Of a stretch of DNA of 64,000 nucleotides, positions 52,445-60,185 are shown piece after piece (positions within the stretch are counted from its first letter, which is position 1; each line of letters starts with the position of its first letter). A program made the position numbers and the translations under genes. The DNA comes from URNF01 sp045634325 (lineage in GTDB: Bacteria; Bacillota; Clostridia; Oscillospirales; Acutalibacteraceae), in NCBI GenBank assembly GCA_045634325.1, contig JAZRAA010000016.1, forward strand, positions 1 to 64,000, written 5' to 3'. The notes beneath the pieces were generated by a model. The model was not told the origin of the DNA. It made no database searches and was given only the letters and a program-made list of their open reading frames with translations.

Positions 52445-53413
52445 ATGTTTATCGGAAATGTAGAAATCAAAGGCTATGCGGCGCTGGCTCCCATGGCAGG
52501 CGTGGCGGACCGTGCGTTTCGTCAAACCTGTGTCGATTTCGGCGCAGCATACGTCGTGGGCGAAATGGTGAGTTGCAAAGGCTTGTTGTACGGTGACCGC
52601 AAGAGCAAAGAATTATTGGTGTTGGACGAGGACACGCATCCCGCCGCCATTCAGTTGTTCGGGGACGACCCTGCCATCATGGCGCAGGCGGCAAAGATAG
52701 CGATGGAATATCAACCCGATATCATTGACATCAATTTCGGTTGCCCCGCCCCGAAAATCGTGGGTAACCATTGCGGCAGTGCCTTGCTCAAAGACCCGCA
52801 ATTGTGTGAACGTATTGTGCGGGCGGTGCGGGATGCGGTGGATGTGCCCGTCACTGCTAAAATCCGCAAAGGCTATAACAAAGGGGATAACGTCGCCGTG
52901 GAGGTGGCGCGCGCTTGTGAAGCGGGCGGTGCGGATGCTATTACGGTGCACGGACGCACCCGTGACCAGATGTATGCGCCGCCGGTGGACAAGGATTGTA
53001 TCCGTCGTGTAAAAGCGGCGGTGAAAGTGCCGGTGATTGCCAATGGTGATATTTATACCGCCCAAGACGCTGCTCTCATGTATGAGCAGACCGATTGTGA
53101 TTTGGTGATGGTGGGCAGGGGCGCACTGGGCGCACCGTGGCTGTTCACCGAAATCAATGCGCTGATGGGGGAAGGCAGATTGTTACCCCCGCCGCCGTTA
53201 TCTCGTCGTTTGACGGTGCTGTACAAACAGACGCAATTGGCGGTGCAGTATAAAGGGGAAAAGGTAGCGCTTTTAGAAGCACGCAAGCATGCCGCATGGT
53301 ATATGCGCGGGCTGAAAGGTGCGGCAGAATTACGTGCCGCTGCGGGCAGTTTGCAGACGCTTGCCGATTTGGAGCGCTTGTGTGCACAGGTTTTGGAGAA
53401 AAACGCAGAATAA
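52445..53413 (+). CDS. dusB: tRNA-dihydrouridine synthase (DusB type)
   Basis: A 322-residue FMN TIM-barrel enzyme reducing uridines in tRNA D-loops. Motifs: LAPMAGVADRAFRQ, DIIDINFGCPAPKIVGNHCG (with the active Cys nearby), AKIRKGYN, TVHGRTRDQMY and MVGRGALGAPWLF. It lies 6 nt after the deacetylase gene; the ATG follows TAAGG. A terminator follows. Confidence 0.95.
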   Translation: MFIGNVEIKGYAALAPMAGVADRAFRQTCVDFGAAYVVGEMVSCKGLLYGDRKSKELLVLDEDTHPAAIQLFGDDPAIMAQAAKIAMEYQPDIIDINFGCPAPKIVGNHCGSALLKDPQLCERIVRAVRDAVDVPVTAKIRKGYNKGDNVAVEVARACEAGGADAITVHGRTRDQMYAPPVDKDCIRRVKAAVKVPVIANGDIYTAQDAALMYEQTDCDLVMVGRGALGAPWLFTEINALMGEGRLLPPPPLSRRLTVLYKQTQLAVQYKGEKVALLEARKHAAWYMRGLKGAAELRAAAGSLQTLADLERLCAQVLEKNAE

Positions 53414-53417
53414 AAGA

Positions 53418-53450
53418 AAAGCCGACACGATTCTGTCGTGTCGGCTTTGT
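53418..53450 (+). terminator. Terminator of the envelope-dus operon
   Basis: AAAGCCGACACGA/TCGTGTCGGCTTT stem; the T-tract is short. Confidence 0.75.
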
Positions 53451-53531
53451 TGCCCTAACAATATCAATATAGCATACTTTTTCTCGGTTTGCAAGCAGAA
53501 AATTTGCGGTGAATTTTGGGCGTTTTGCGAA

Positions 53532-53560
53532 TAGACGGCGTACTGTTTGCATGGTATAGT
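53532..53560 (+). promoter_or_regulatory. Probable promoter of an orphan transcript
   Basis: TAGACG (53532-53537), 17-nt spacer, TATAGT (53555-53560). Confidence 0.55.
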
Positions 53561-53620
53561 GTAGGTGCAAGGAAGAAAGTCTAAAACGTAAAAAGAAAAT
53601 ACGAGGGAAGGAGTAATACA

Positions 53621-53656
53621 ATGAAAGATACTCCGCCGGACTTCAATCTGAAATAA
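53621..53656 (+). CDS. Putative 11-residue leader peptide
   Basis: ATG at 53621 encodes MKDTPPDFNLK. GGAAGGAG lies 8 nt upstream, a ribosome binding site as good as those of real genes here. The Pro-Pro pair could cause stalling. The role is unknown; a leader peptide or chance ORF are both possible. Confidence 0.4.
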   Translation: MKDTPPDFNLK

Positions 53657-53961
53657 ACCGAGAGGAGCGAGTCCCATGGGCTGACAGTCCTGTATCAAAG
53701 GAAATCACTGAAAAGGTGGGTCCACCAAGTTGAAAGGATTTTTAAAAAGAGTTAAAGAAATCTGATGAAATGGTGAGTCCAATGTACTAATTTTTTTCGT
53801 AACAACCAGACTCCAAAAAGGGTCAATATATAGTAAATTCGATTGATAAAACTCTGTATATAAAAGAAGCCAATACACTTTCGACCAAAACGGAGGTACA
53901 GCTTTCAAGTAGTGAATGTGATATAGAGTCAATCCCTATCGAATATCCAAAAAATAATACG

Positions 53962-53998
53962 AGCCGCACACGGGAGTTCTGTGTGCGGCTTTTCTGTT
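53962..53998 (+). terminator. Terminator of the orphan transcript
   Basis: AGCCGCACAC/GTGTGCGGCT stem, 9-nt loop, then TTTTCTGTTT. The GAGCCG...CGGCT shape recalls group II intron domain V but lacks the tetraloop and bulge. Confidence 0.75.
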
Positions 53999-54098
53999 TA
54001 ATTTTCATGAAAAAGTGAAAAAAGGGTGCACAAAACATAAAATATGTGATAAGATATTATCTGTGCAATAGTAAAAAACAAATGGGCGAGGTCGTTAT

Positions 54099-55466
54099 AT
54101 GATGTTTCGCAGATTTTTTCTTATAGGTTTAACCGTTTTGCTCACTTGCGGTATGTTGCTTACAAGTGGGGTGCCCGCCGTGGCATACGAATTGCCGGAG
54201 GATATGACCGTGCATGCGCAATCGGCGGCGGTTATCTTTATGGGTAACAGCTTGGAAGAAGACGTTTATTTATATGAAAAGGATGTTGACAGCGTGCATG
54301 CGCCTGCCGCACTGGTGCGGTTGATGGCGGGAGCGTATGCGCTCAAATACATCAAGGACAACAATATAGATATGGACACGGTGGGCGGCACCTACACGCT
54401 GGAAATGTTCAACCAATACGTTGCGGGCACGGGTGTCACGCCTATCGGTATGGAATTTGGCGAAAAATGGTCGTTGCGGGATTTGCTCACCGTATCGCTC
54501 ATCCAAACCGCCAGCGATGCCGCAACCACCCTTGCGTGCACCCTTTCCGGCAGCGTGGAAGAATTTGTCAAAGGCATGAACGCACTTGCCAAGGAAATCG
54601 GTTGCAAGCAAACGCATTTTGCCAACGTCACGGGACTGGATTCTTTGAGTCAGTACACCACCGTGCGAGATATGCACCGCATTTTGCGGTATGCGATGAA
54701 CATACCCGAATTTGAAATCATGATTTCCACCGTGCAACATGCCGTGCAACCGCTTTCGGGCGGGCAAGGGTATACGGTTGTCAATCGCCTCGATATGTTG
54801 CGTGCATCCAGCCCCTATCGGTATACGCCGCTCGTGTTCGGGCGCACCGGACTGTCGGAACACGAAGGTTGGAGTCTTGCTTCGGTTGCCAGAGACAGCG
54901 GATATGAATATATGGTGATTGTACTGGGCTGCCCCACCAAAGACGAAAACGGTACAACGGGCTTGCACTATACCGATACCATCTCCCTGTTCCGCTGGGC
55001 ATTCCGCAACTTCACCTACAAGACTTTGCTCACCGACAACGAGATTTTGGCGAGTGTGAAAGTCAAGCACGTATGGGGAAGAAGTGCGGTCAACCTGGTG
55101 CCCAAACAAGCCTTTTCCACGGTGGTGGAGAACAGTGTTGACCCCGCGCAAATCATCAAAAAAGTGACGGTCAACGAGCAATCGGTTGTGGCACCTATCA
55201 AAGCGGGCGCAGTATATGGTAAAGTAGAACTCATTATCAATGTGGATGAAAAAATCGGCGAGGTGGAATTGGTCGCCGCAGAGAATTTGGATAAAAACGT
55301 GTTGCTTGCCGCCTTGGGCGGTATCGGTTCGATATTTGCTTCGGGTTGGTTCTGGGCGGTGTTTATCACCGTTTTTGTGGTGCTTGGTGGCTATATCACA
55401 TATGTGGTTATCGGTGCCCGTCGTCACAAACGCCGTATGAGTAAAAAGGGGAGGAAACTGCACTGA
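54099..55466 (+). CDS. DacF/PBP5-like protein lacking catalytic motifs
   Basis: A 455-residue exported protein with a signal peptide (1-29), a peptidase-S11-like domain, a beta-rich C-terminal domain and a C-terminal membrane anchor with basic tail (WFWAVFITVFVVLGGYITYV). The fold is DD-carboxypeptidase, but SxxK reads A71-L-V-R74 (in APAALVRLM), SxN reads T137-A-S139 (in TASDAATTLA), and KTG reads R249-T-G. All nucleophile and general-base residues are replaced, so enzyme activity is unlikely. It may be a structural or regulatory wall protein. It is coupled to rsmA (TGATG). Confidence 0.85.
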   Translation: MMFRRFFLIGLTVLLTCGMLLTSGVPAVAYELPEDMTVHAQSAAVIFMGNSLEEDVYLYEKDVDSVHAPAALVRLMAGAYALKYIKDNNIDMDTVGGTYTLEMFNQYVAGTGVTPIGMEFGEKWSLRDLLTVSLIQTASDAATTLACTLSGSVEEFVKGMNALAKEIGCKQTHFANVTGLDSLSQYTTVRDMHRILRYAMNIPEFEIMISTVQHAVQPLSGGQGYTVVNRLDMLRASSPYRYTPLVFGRTGLSEHEGWSLASVARDSGYEYMVIVLGCPTKDENGTTGLHYTDTISLFRWAFRNFTYKTLLTDNEILASVKVKHVWGRSAVNLVPKQAFSTVVENSVDPAQIIKKVTVNEQSVVAPIKAGAVYGKVELIINVDEKIGEVELVAAENLDKNVLLAALGGIGSIFASGWFWAVFITVFVVLGGYITYVVIGARRHKRRMSKKGRKLH

Positions 55467-56311
55467 TGCCGCAACTTACAGATATTGCATATATCAAAGC
55501 GTTGTTGTCCCGCCATGGATTTCAGTTTTCCAAGAAATTGGGACAAAACTTTTTGATAAATCCGTCGGTGTGTCCGCGTATGGCGCAAGCGTGCGGTGCG
55601 GATAAGGAAAGCGGTGTTCTTGAAATTGGTCCAGGCATCGGGGTGCTCACCCACGAACTCGCCAAAACGGCAAAAAAGGTGGTGGCGGTGGAACTGGATG
55701 ACCGCTTGCCGCCCGTATTGCGTGAAACATTGGCAGAACACGACAATGTGAAAGTCGTGTCGGGGGATATCATGAAAATTGATTTATCCCGCTTGTTAGA
55801 GGAAGAATTTGGTGATATGCCGGTGCACGTGTGCGCCAATTTGCCGTATTATATCACTTCCCCCATCTTGATGATGCTGCTCGAAAGCCGGTTGCCGTTT
55901 GAGGACATCACCGTGATGGTACAAAAGGAAGCGGCGGTGCGGTTGTGTGCCGCACCCGGCACCAGAGAATGTGGTGCGGTGAGTTTGGCAACGCAGTATT
56001 ACGCCACTGCGCAAACGTTGTTCGGGGTTTCCAGAGGCAGTTTCATGCCGGCACCCAATGTGGATAGTGCGGTGATGCAACTCACCTTGCGTAAAACGCC
56101 GTCGGTGGAGGTCGCAGACGAAGCGAAACTGTTTCGCATTATTCGTGCCGCCTTCAACCAACGCCGCAAAATGTTGCCCAACACGTTGGCGGCGGTAGGA
56201 TATGCAAAAGAACAAGTACTCGCCGCTTTGCAAAGCGCAGGTATCCCGCAAAACGCACGTGCCGAACAGTTAACGCTTGAACAATTTGCGGCATTGAGCA
56301 ATGCATTGTGA
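55466..56311 (+). CDS. rsmA: 16S rRNA dimethyladenosine transferase
   Basis: A 281-residue KsgA enzyme dimethylating A1518 and A1519 of 16S rRNA. Motifs: KKLGQNFLINPSV, VLEIGPGIGVLTHEL (SAM binding), VCANLPYYITSPI (the NLPY active site) and a C-terminal helical domain. The ATG overlaps the preceding stop; GGAGG lies 11 nt upstream. A strong terminator follows. Confidence 0.97.
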   Translation: MPQLTDIAYIKALLSRHGFQFSKKLGQNFLINPSVCPRMAQACGADKESGVLEIGPGIGVLTHELAKTAKKVVAVELDDRLPPVLRETLAEHDNVKVVSGDIMKIDLSRLLEEEFGDMPVHVCANLPYYITSPILMMLLESRLPFEDITVMVQKEAAVRLCAAPGTRECGAVSLATQYYATAQTLFGVSRGSFMPAPNVDSAVMQLTLRKTPSVEVADEAKLFRIIRAAFNQRRKMLPNTLAAVGYAKEQVLAALQSAGIPQNARAEQLTLEQFAALSNAL

Positions 56312-56318
56312 TACATAA

Positions 56319-56353
56319 AAAAGCCGTCCGTTGTGTTACAACGGACGGCTTTT
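56319..56353. terminator. Shared terminator between rsmA and cysK
   Basis: AAAAGCCGTCCGTTGT with its complement around GTT; usable on both strands. Confidence 0.9.
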
Positions 56354-56355
56354 CA

Positions 56356-57288
56356 TTATGCTTCAAACAGTGCGGTGGAAAGATAGCGTTCACCGGTATC
56401 GGGCAACAGTGCCACGATGGTTTTGTTGGTGTTTTCCGGCAGTTTGGCAAGTGTGATGGCAGCGTATAAAGCAGCGCCCGATGAAATGCCAACCAGCACA
56501 CCTTCACGTTTGCCGAGCAGACGTGCCGTTTCCAGTGCCTGCTCGTCGGTGACGGGGAAAATACTGTCCAAAACGGTGGCGTCTAAAACGGCGGGCACGA
56601 AATTGGCGCCGATGCCTTGGATACCGTGCGGTCCTGCTTTCCCCTCGGACAGCAACGGAGAGGCAGCGGGTTCAACTGCTACAATCTGTATGGCGGGGTT
56701 TTGTGATTTGAGATATTTCCCCACGCCGCTGACAGTGCCGCCCGTGCCTACGCCTGCGACAAATATATCCACTTCGCCGTCGGTATCCCGCCAGATTTCG
56801 GGGCCGGTGGTGTCAACATGTGCGGCGGGATTAGCGGGGTTATCAAATTGCGCGGGGATAAACGCACAGGGGACGGATGCCGCCAATTCTTCGGCTTTTG
56901 CAATGGCACCCGCCATGCCCAATTTTCCGTCGGACAACACCACGTTTGCGCCGTATGCCGCTATCAGTTTGCGGCGTTCTATCGACATGGTGTCCGGCAT
57001 CACGATGGTGCATTTATAACCGCGTGCGGTGGCGACTGCGGCAAGACCGATACCGGTGTTGCCCGAAGTCGGCTCAATGATTTCGGTTTGCGGATTGAGT
57101 TTCCCGGATTTTTCCGCTTCATCCAGCATCGCTTTTGCTACACGGTCTTTGACAGAACCTGCGGGATTGAAGCATTCCAGTTTCACCAGGATTTTCGCCT
57201 TTAAACCGAGCTGTTTTTCAATGCCCGACACCTCTAAAAGCGGGGTGTTGCCGATGAGTTGGTCGGCACTTTTATATATATGCGCCAT
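56356..57288 (-). CDS. cysK: Cysteine synthase A
   Basis: A 310-residue PLP enzyme making cysteine from O-acetylserine and sulfide. PLP Lys is in NPAGSVKDRVAKAM; then EPTSGNTGIGLA, GVGTGGTVSGVGKYL (phosphate loop) and VGISSGAAL. AAGGAG precedes the ATG at 57288. It is monocistronic with a consensus promoter. Confidence 0.96.
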   Translation of the reverse strand: MAHIYKSADQLIGNTPLLEVSGIEKQLGLKAKILVKLECFNPAGSVKDRVAKAMLDEAEKSGKLNPQTEIIEPTSGNTGIGLAAVATARGYKCTIVMPDTMSIERRKLIAAYGANVVLSDGKLGMAGAIAKAEELAASVPCAFIPAQFDNPANPAAHVDTTGPEIWRDTDGEVDIFVAGVGTGGTVSGVGKYLKSQNPAIQIVAVEPAASPLLSEGKAGPHGIQGIGANFVPAVLDATVLDSIFPVTDEQALETARLLGKREGVLVGISSGAALYAAITLAKLPENTNKTIVALLPDTGERYLSTALFEA

Positions 57289-57324
57289 CGCGCTCACTCC
57301 TTAAGTGTTTTTAATCGTATTCTT

Positions 57325-57354
57325 ATTGTACCCAAGTTGAACGTTTTCTGTCAA
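57325..57354 (-). promoter_or_regulatory. Sigma-A promoter of cysK
   Basis: Minus strand TTGACA (57349-57354), 18-nt spacer, TACAAT (57325-57330). Confidence 0.8.
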
Positions 57355-57365
57355 CAAAAATTTAA

Positions 57366-57391
57366 AGCCGTCTGCGAAGCAGACGGCTTTT
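57366..57391 (-). terminator. Terminator of pduL
   Basis: AAAGCCGTCTGC/GCAGACGGCTTT stem with a GAA loop and T-rich tail on both strands. Confidence 0.8.
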
Positions 57392-57402
57392 TTGGAAGCA
57401 TT

Positions 57403-57975
57403 TTATTTGATGATTTCGCCCATAGTGCCGGGGGCAACACAACCCGCATTGGATTCATCGGTGTCGATGTGCATAGCGAGTGCAAAAGAATCGTTGACAC
57501 GCACAACCACGTCGCCGAAGATGATGGAGCGGTCGTCGCTTTCGACTTTAACGCTGACAACGTCTTTATCGGCAAGGCCGATTTCGGCGGCGTCGGCGGT
57601 GGTCATGTGAATGTGGCGTTTTGCCGCAATCACACCTTCAGTGATTTCCACTTCACCCGCAGGACCGACCAGTTTGCAACCGCCCGAACCGGCAATGTCA
57701 CCGGATTCACGGATGGGAGCCGCCACGCCGATAGCACGTGCATCGGTCAGCGAGATTTCCACCTGCGTGGTGGGGCGTGTAGGACCGAGAATGGAAACGC
57801 CTGCAAGTGTTTTTTTAGCACCTACAACATCCACACGCTCGGCGCAAGCATATTGACCGGGTTGGGACAAATCTTTTTTCTTGGTGAGTTGATAGCCTTT
57901 GCCGAACAAGGTTTCCAAATCTTGTGCGGACAGGTGCACGTGACGTGCGGAGGTTTCAACCAATACTTTGGACAT
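57403..57975 (-). CDS. pduL: PduL-type phosphate acyltransferase
   Basis: A 190-residue zinc phosphotransacylase interconverting acyl-CoA and acyl-phosphate. The zinc His ligands are in SARHVHLS and KRHIHMTT; RPTTQVEISLTDARAIG lies between. It has no N-terminal encapsulation peptide and there is no microcompartment gene near, so it probably acts as the housekeeping acetate enzyme in place of Pta. GGAAG precedes the ATG at 57975. Confidence 0.93.
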   Translation of the reverse strand: MSKVLVETSARHVHLSAQDLETLFGKGYQLTKKKDLSQPGQYACAERVDVVGAKKTLAGVSILGPTRPTTQVEISLTDARAIGVAAPIRESGDIAGSGGCKLVGPAGEVEITEGVIAAKRHIHMTTADAAEIGLADKDVVSVKVESDDRSIIFGDVVVRVNDSFALAMHIDTDESNAGCVAPGTMGEIIK

Positions 57976-58009
57976 GAAGGACACTTCCTTTAAAAGAGTA
58001 TTTTATAGT

Positions 58010-58038
58010 ATTGTACGCCCGACGGGCGTTTTTTGCAA
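58010..58038 (-). promoter_or_regulatory. Promoter of pduL with spacer palindrome
   Basis: Minus strand TTGCAA (58033-58038), 17-nt spacer, TACAAT (58010-58015). The spacer contains ACGCCC-GAC-GGGCGT (58015-58029), a perfect inverted repeat that could bind a repressor or serve as a weak end for nupQ. Confidence 0.6.
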
Positions 58039-58044
58039 GTGTTT

Positions 58045-59055
58045 TTATCGTTCCTCACGGAAATACGGCAAGCCGAGGCTTTGCGGCGGTTGATGCTCAC
58101 GTTTTTTGCGCATGCTGGTGATAATCAACACTACGACGGTTACCACGTACGGCAACATATTAAACAATTCCTGCGTGTCGGTGCCGAGCGGCAAACCGAA
58201 CTGCGGCATATAGTTGTTAAGATTACATAACATACCGAACAGGAACGAACCGATAATAGCCATGGATGGTTTCCACAATGCGAAAATAACCAATGCAATG
58301 GCCATCCAGCCACGGTCACCGAATGCGTTGTTGGACCACACGCCGTCGGCGTACACCATGACGTATTGCAAACCGCCGAAACCTGCGACGGCACTGCCGA
58401 TACAGGTGGCAAGATATTTATAGCGGGTAACGTGAATGCCCGCCGCATCGGCGGTAGCGGGGTTTTCGCCTACTGCACGCAGGCTAAGGCCCACACGTGT
58501 GCGGTTTAACACAATACCCGTGACCACTGCTATGGCGATGGATACGTAGGTGAGAAAATCGTGGGACAGGAAAATTTCTCCAAACCAGCCGAGTTTTTCC
58601 GCAAACGGCAGGTGAATGTGGAAATAGGCACTGGTGCTGCTGAGAATGATATTCGGCAAATCGCTATCGACGAGTTTCGCCAAAGAACCACCAAAGAAGT
58701 TGCCAAGACCCACGCCAAAGGTGGTCAGTGCCAAGCCGGTCACGTTTTGGTTGACACGCAAGGTAACGGTGAGGAAACTGTATATCAGCCCCATCAGCAC
58801 CGAACCGAAAACGCAAGAAAGCAACGGAATCAAAATGGCCAATACTGCGTTCATGTTCGATGCCACGTTACCGCACGCTTGCTCATACAGGAATGCGCCG
58901 ATAACGCCGCTGATACTGCCAACGTACATAATACCGGGGATACCGAGGTTCAAGTGCCCCGATTTCTCGGTGATGATTTCACCCGTGGAACCGTAAAGCA
59001 ACGGTACGCCGAGCGGAATGGAACTGGCTAAATAGCGAACGAGAGTACTTGTCAT
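58045..59055 (-). CDS. nupQ: Nucleoside ABC importer permease (NupQ type)
   Basis: A 336-residue membrane protein of the BPD_transp_2 family, about eight to ten helices, with GEIITEKSGHLNLGIPGIMY and AVGENPATADAAGI. It pairs with nupP and nupO. Its ATG overlaps the nupP stop by 4 bp. Nucleoside specificity is inferred from BmpA and xpt neighbours. Confidence 0.9.
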   Translation of the reverse strand: MTSTLVRYLASSIPLGVPLLYGSTGEIITEKSGHLNLGIPGIMYVGSISGVIGAFLYEQACGNVASNMNAVLAILIPLLSCVFGSVLMGLIYSFLTVTLRVNQNVTGLALTTFGVGLGNFFGGSLAKLVDSDLPNIILSSTSAYFHIHLPFAEKLGWFGEIFLSHDFLTYVSIAIAVVTGIVLNRTRVGLSLRAVGENPATADAAGIHVTRYKYLATCIGSAVAGFGGLQYVMVYADGVWSNNAFGDRGWMAIALVIFALWKPSMAIIGSFLFGMLCNLNNYMPQFGLPLGTDTQELFNMLPYVVTVVVLIITSMRKKREHQPPQSLGLPYFREER

Positions 59056-60185
59056 GCCGACGCACCCCCTTTCTTGGTTTGACGGAACTTGACTGTATAG
59101 CGGATAAAGAATTCACAAGCAACCAAGCACAGCACCACAATACCGACCATCACGTCGGCGTATGCGCTGTTGAGGAAGTATGCGTCTGCGGCACCTGCCG
59201 CACCGATTTGCAAGAAGGAAACCAGCGCCGCCATTGCCGCGATGATAAACGGATTAAACTGTCCCAGCCAAGACACCATGATGGCGGTGAAACCTTGTCC
59301 GCCTACCGTGTTGGTGTTGATGGAGTGGTCTTTGCCTGCTACCAATAACATACCCGCCACACCGCAAAGGGCGCCCGAAATAATCATGGTGCGGATAATC
59401 ACTTTTTTCACGTTGATGCCGATATACCGTGCGGTATTTTGGCTTTCGCCCACAACCGATACTTCATATCCCTGTTTGCTGTATCGCAGATAGATGAACA
59501 TCGCCACGGTAAGCGCTATCACGATTAAAACGTTTAATAAATACTGCTGACCGCCAATGACCGGCAACGCACCCGTGGAAACGGGGTTGATAACGTTAGA
59601 ACCCTGTCCGTTGGCGTATACGTAATAGGCGACGATTTGGGTCGCAATATAGTTCATCATCAAAGTGAACAAGGTTTCGTTGGTGCGGTATTGCGCATGG
59701 AAAATAGCGGGAATAATACCCCAAGCGGCACCGCCGACGATACTGGCGAGGATAACGATGGGGACCAACACCACTTCCGGCACTTTGCCGCCCAGGTTAA
59801 TCATACAAAACATTGCCGCCAAACCGCCGAACAATGCTTGTCCTTCCGCACCGCAGTTCCAGAATTTCATCTTAAATGCAGGGGTTACCGCCAAAGAAAG
59901 ACACAGCAAAACGGCGGTTTCCTGTAAAAATTTCCACAACTGCGAAAATTTCCCTTGGAACAGACGACCGAATACGCTCAGATACAAGCGGTGGAACACA
60001 TCGCCCAAAGAAAGATCTTTGCCGCTGGACGCGCGTGCCAATGACAACAAAATGATACTCATCACCAAAACGCCTGCCAAAATGGCACCCAAACGGATAA
60101 GCCACGCTTTCCAGCCGGCAATGGTGTCCCGCTTTGCGATGTGTACGAGCGGTTCACGGTGTTTTTTCTCGGGTTTATTCAGCAT
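59052..60185 (-). CDS. nupP: Nucleoside ABC importer permease (NupP type)
   Basis: A 377-residue BPD_transp_2 permease. After a cytoplasmic tail there are about nine helices; family motifs are FWNCGAEGQALFGG and VVGESQNTARYIGI. GGAAGGAG precedes the ATG. It overlaps nupO by 11 nt. Confidence 0.9.
   Translation of the reverse strand: MLNKPEKKHREPLVHIAKRDTIAGWKAWLIRLGAILAGVLVMSIILLSLARASSGKDLSLGDVFHRLYLSVFGRLFQGKFSQLWKFLQETAVLLCLSLAVTPAFKMKFWNCGAEGQALFGGLAAMFCMINLGGKVPEVVLVPIVILASIVGGAAWGIIPAIFHAQYRTNETLFTLMMNYIATQIVAYYVYANGQGSNVINPVSTGALPVIGGQQYLLNVLIVIALTVAMFIYLRYSKQGYEVSVVGESQNTARYIGINVKKVIIRTMIISGALCGVAGMLLVAGKDHSINTNTVGGQGFTAIMVSWLGQFNPFIIAAMAALVSFLQIGAAGAADAYFLNSAYADVMVGIVVLCLVACEFFIRYTVKFRQTKKGGASA

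Larger units (their letters stand above)
53561..53998 (+). other. AT-rich orphan transcribed-looking region
   Basis: About 430 nt between a promoter and terminator with no gene of normal size. It is clearly more AT-rich than its neighbours. It holds an 11-codon ORF with a strong ribosome binding site, a minimal ORF ATG-GGC-TGA at 53676 also behind AGGAG, an 8-bp palindrome CCCATGGG, and two related segments (TGAAAAGGTGGGTCCA near 53709, TGAAATGGTGAGTCCA near 53765). It may be a noncoding RNA or a mobile-element remnant. No family was recognised. Confidence 0.5.

Noticed and set aside
53705..53932. 75-codon minus-strand frame in the orphan region
   Set aside because: Starts at a TTG with no ribosome binding site and mirrors the repeated GGTGGGTCCA segments.
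53961..53993. Group II intron domain V
   Set aside because: GAGCCG...CGGCT fits the outer stem, but the GAAA tetraloop and two-base bulge are absent and a T-run follows, so a terminator is simpler.
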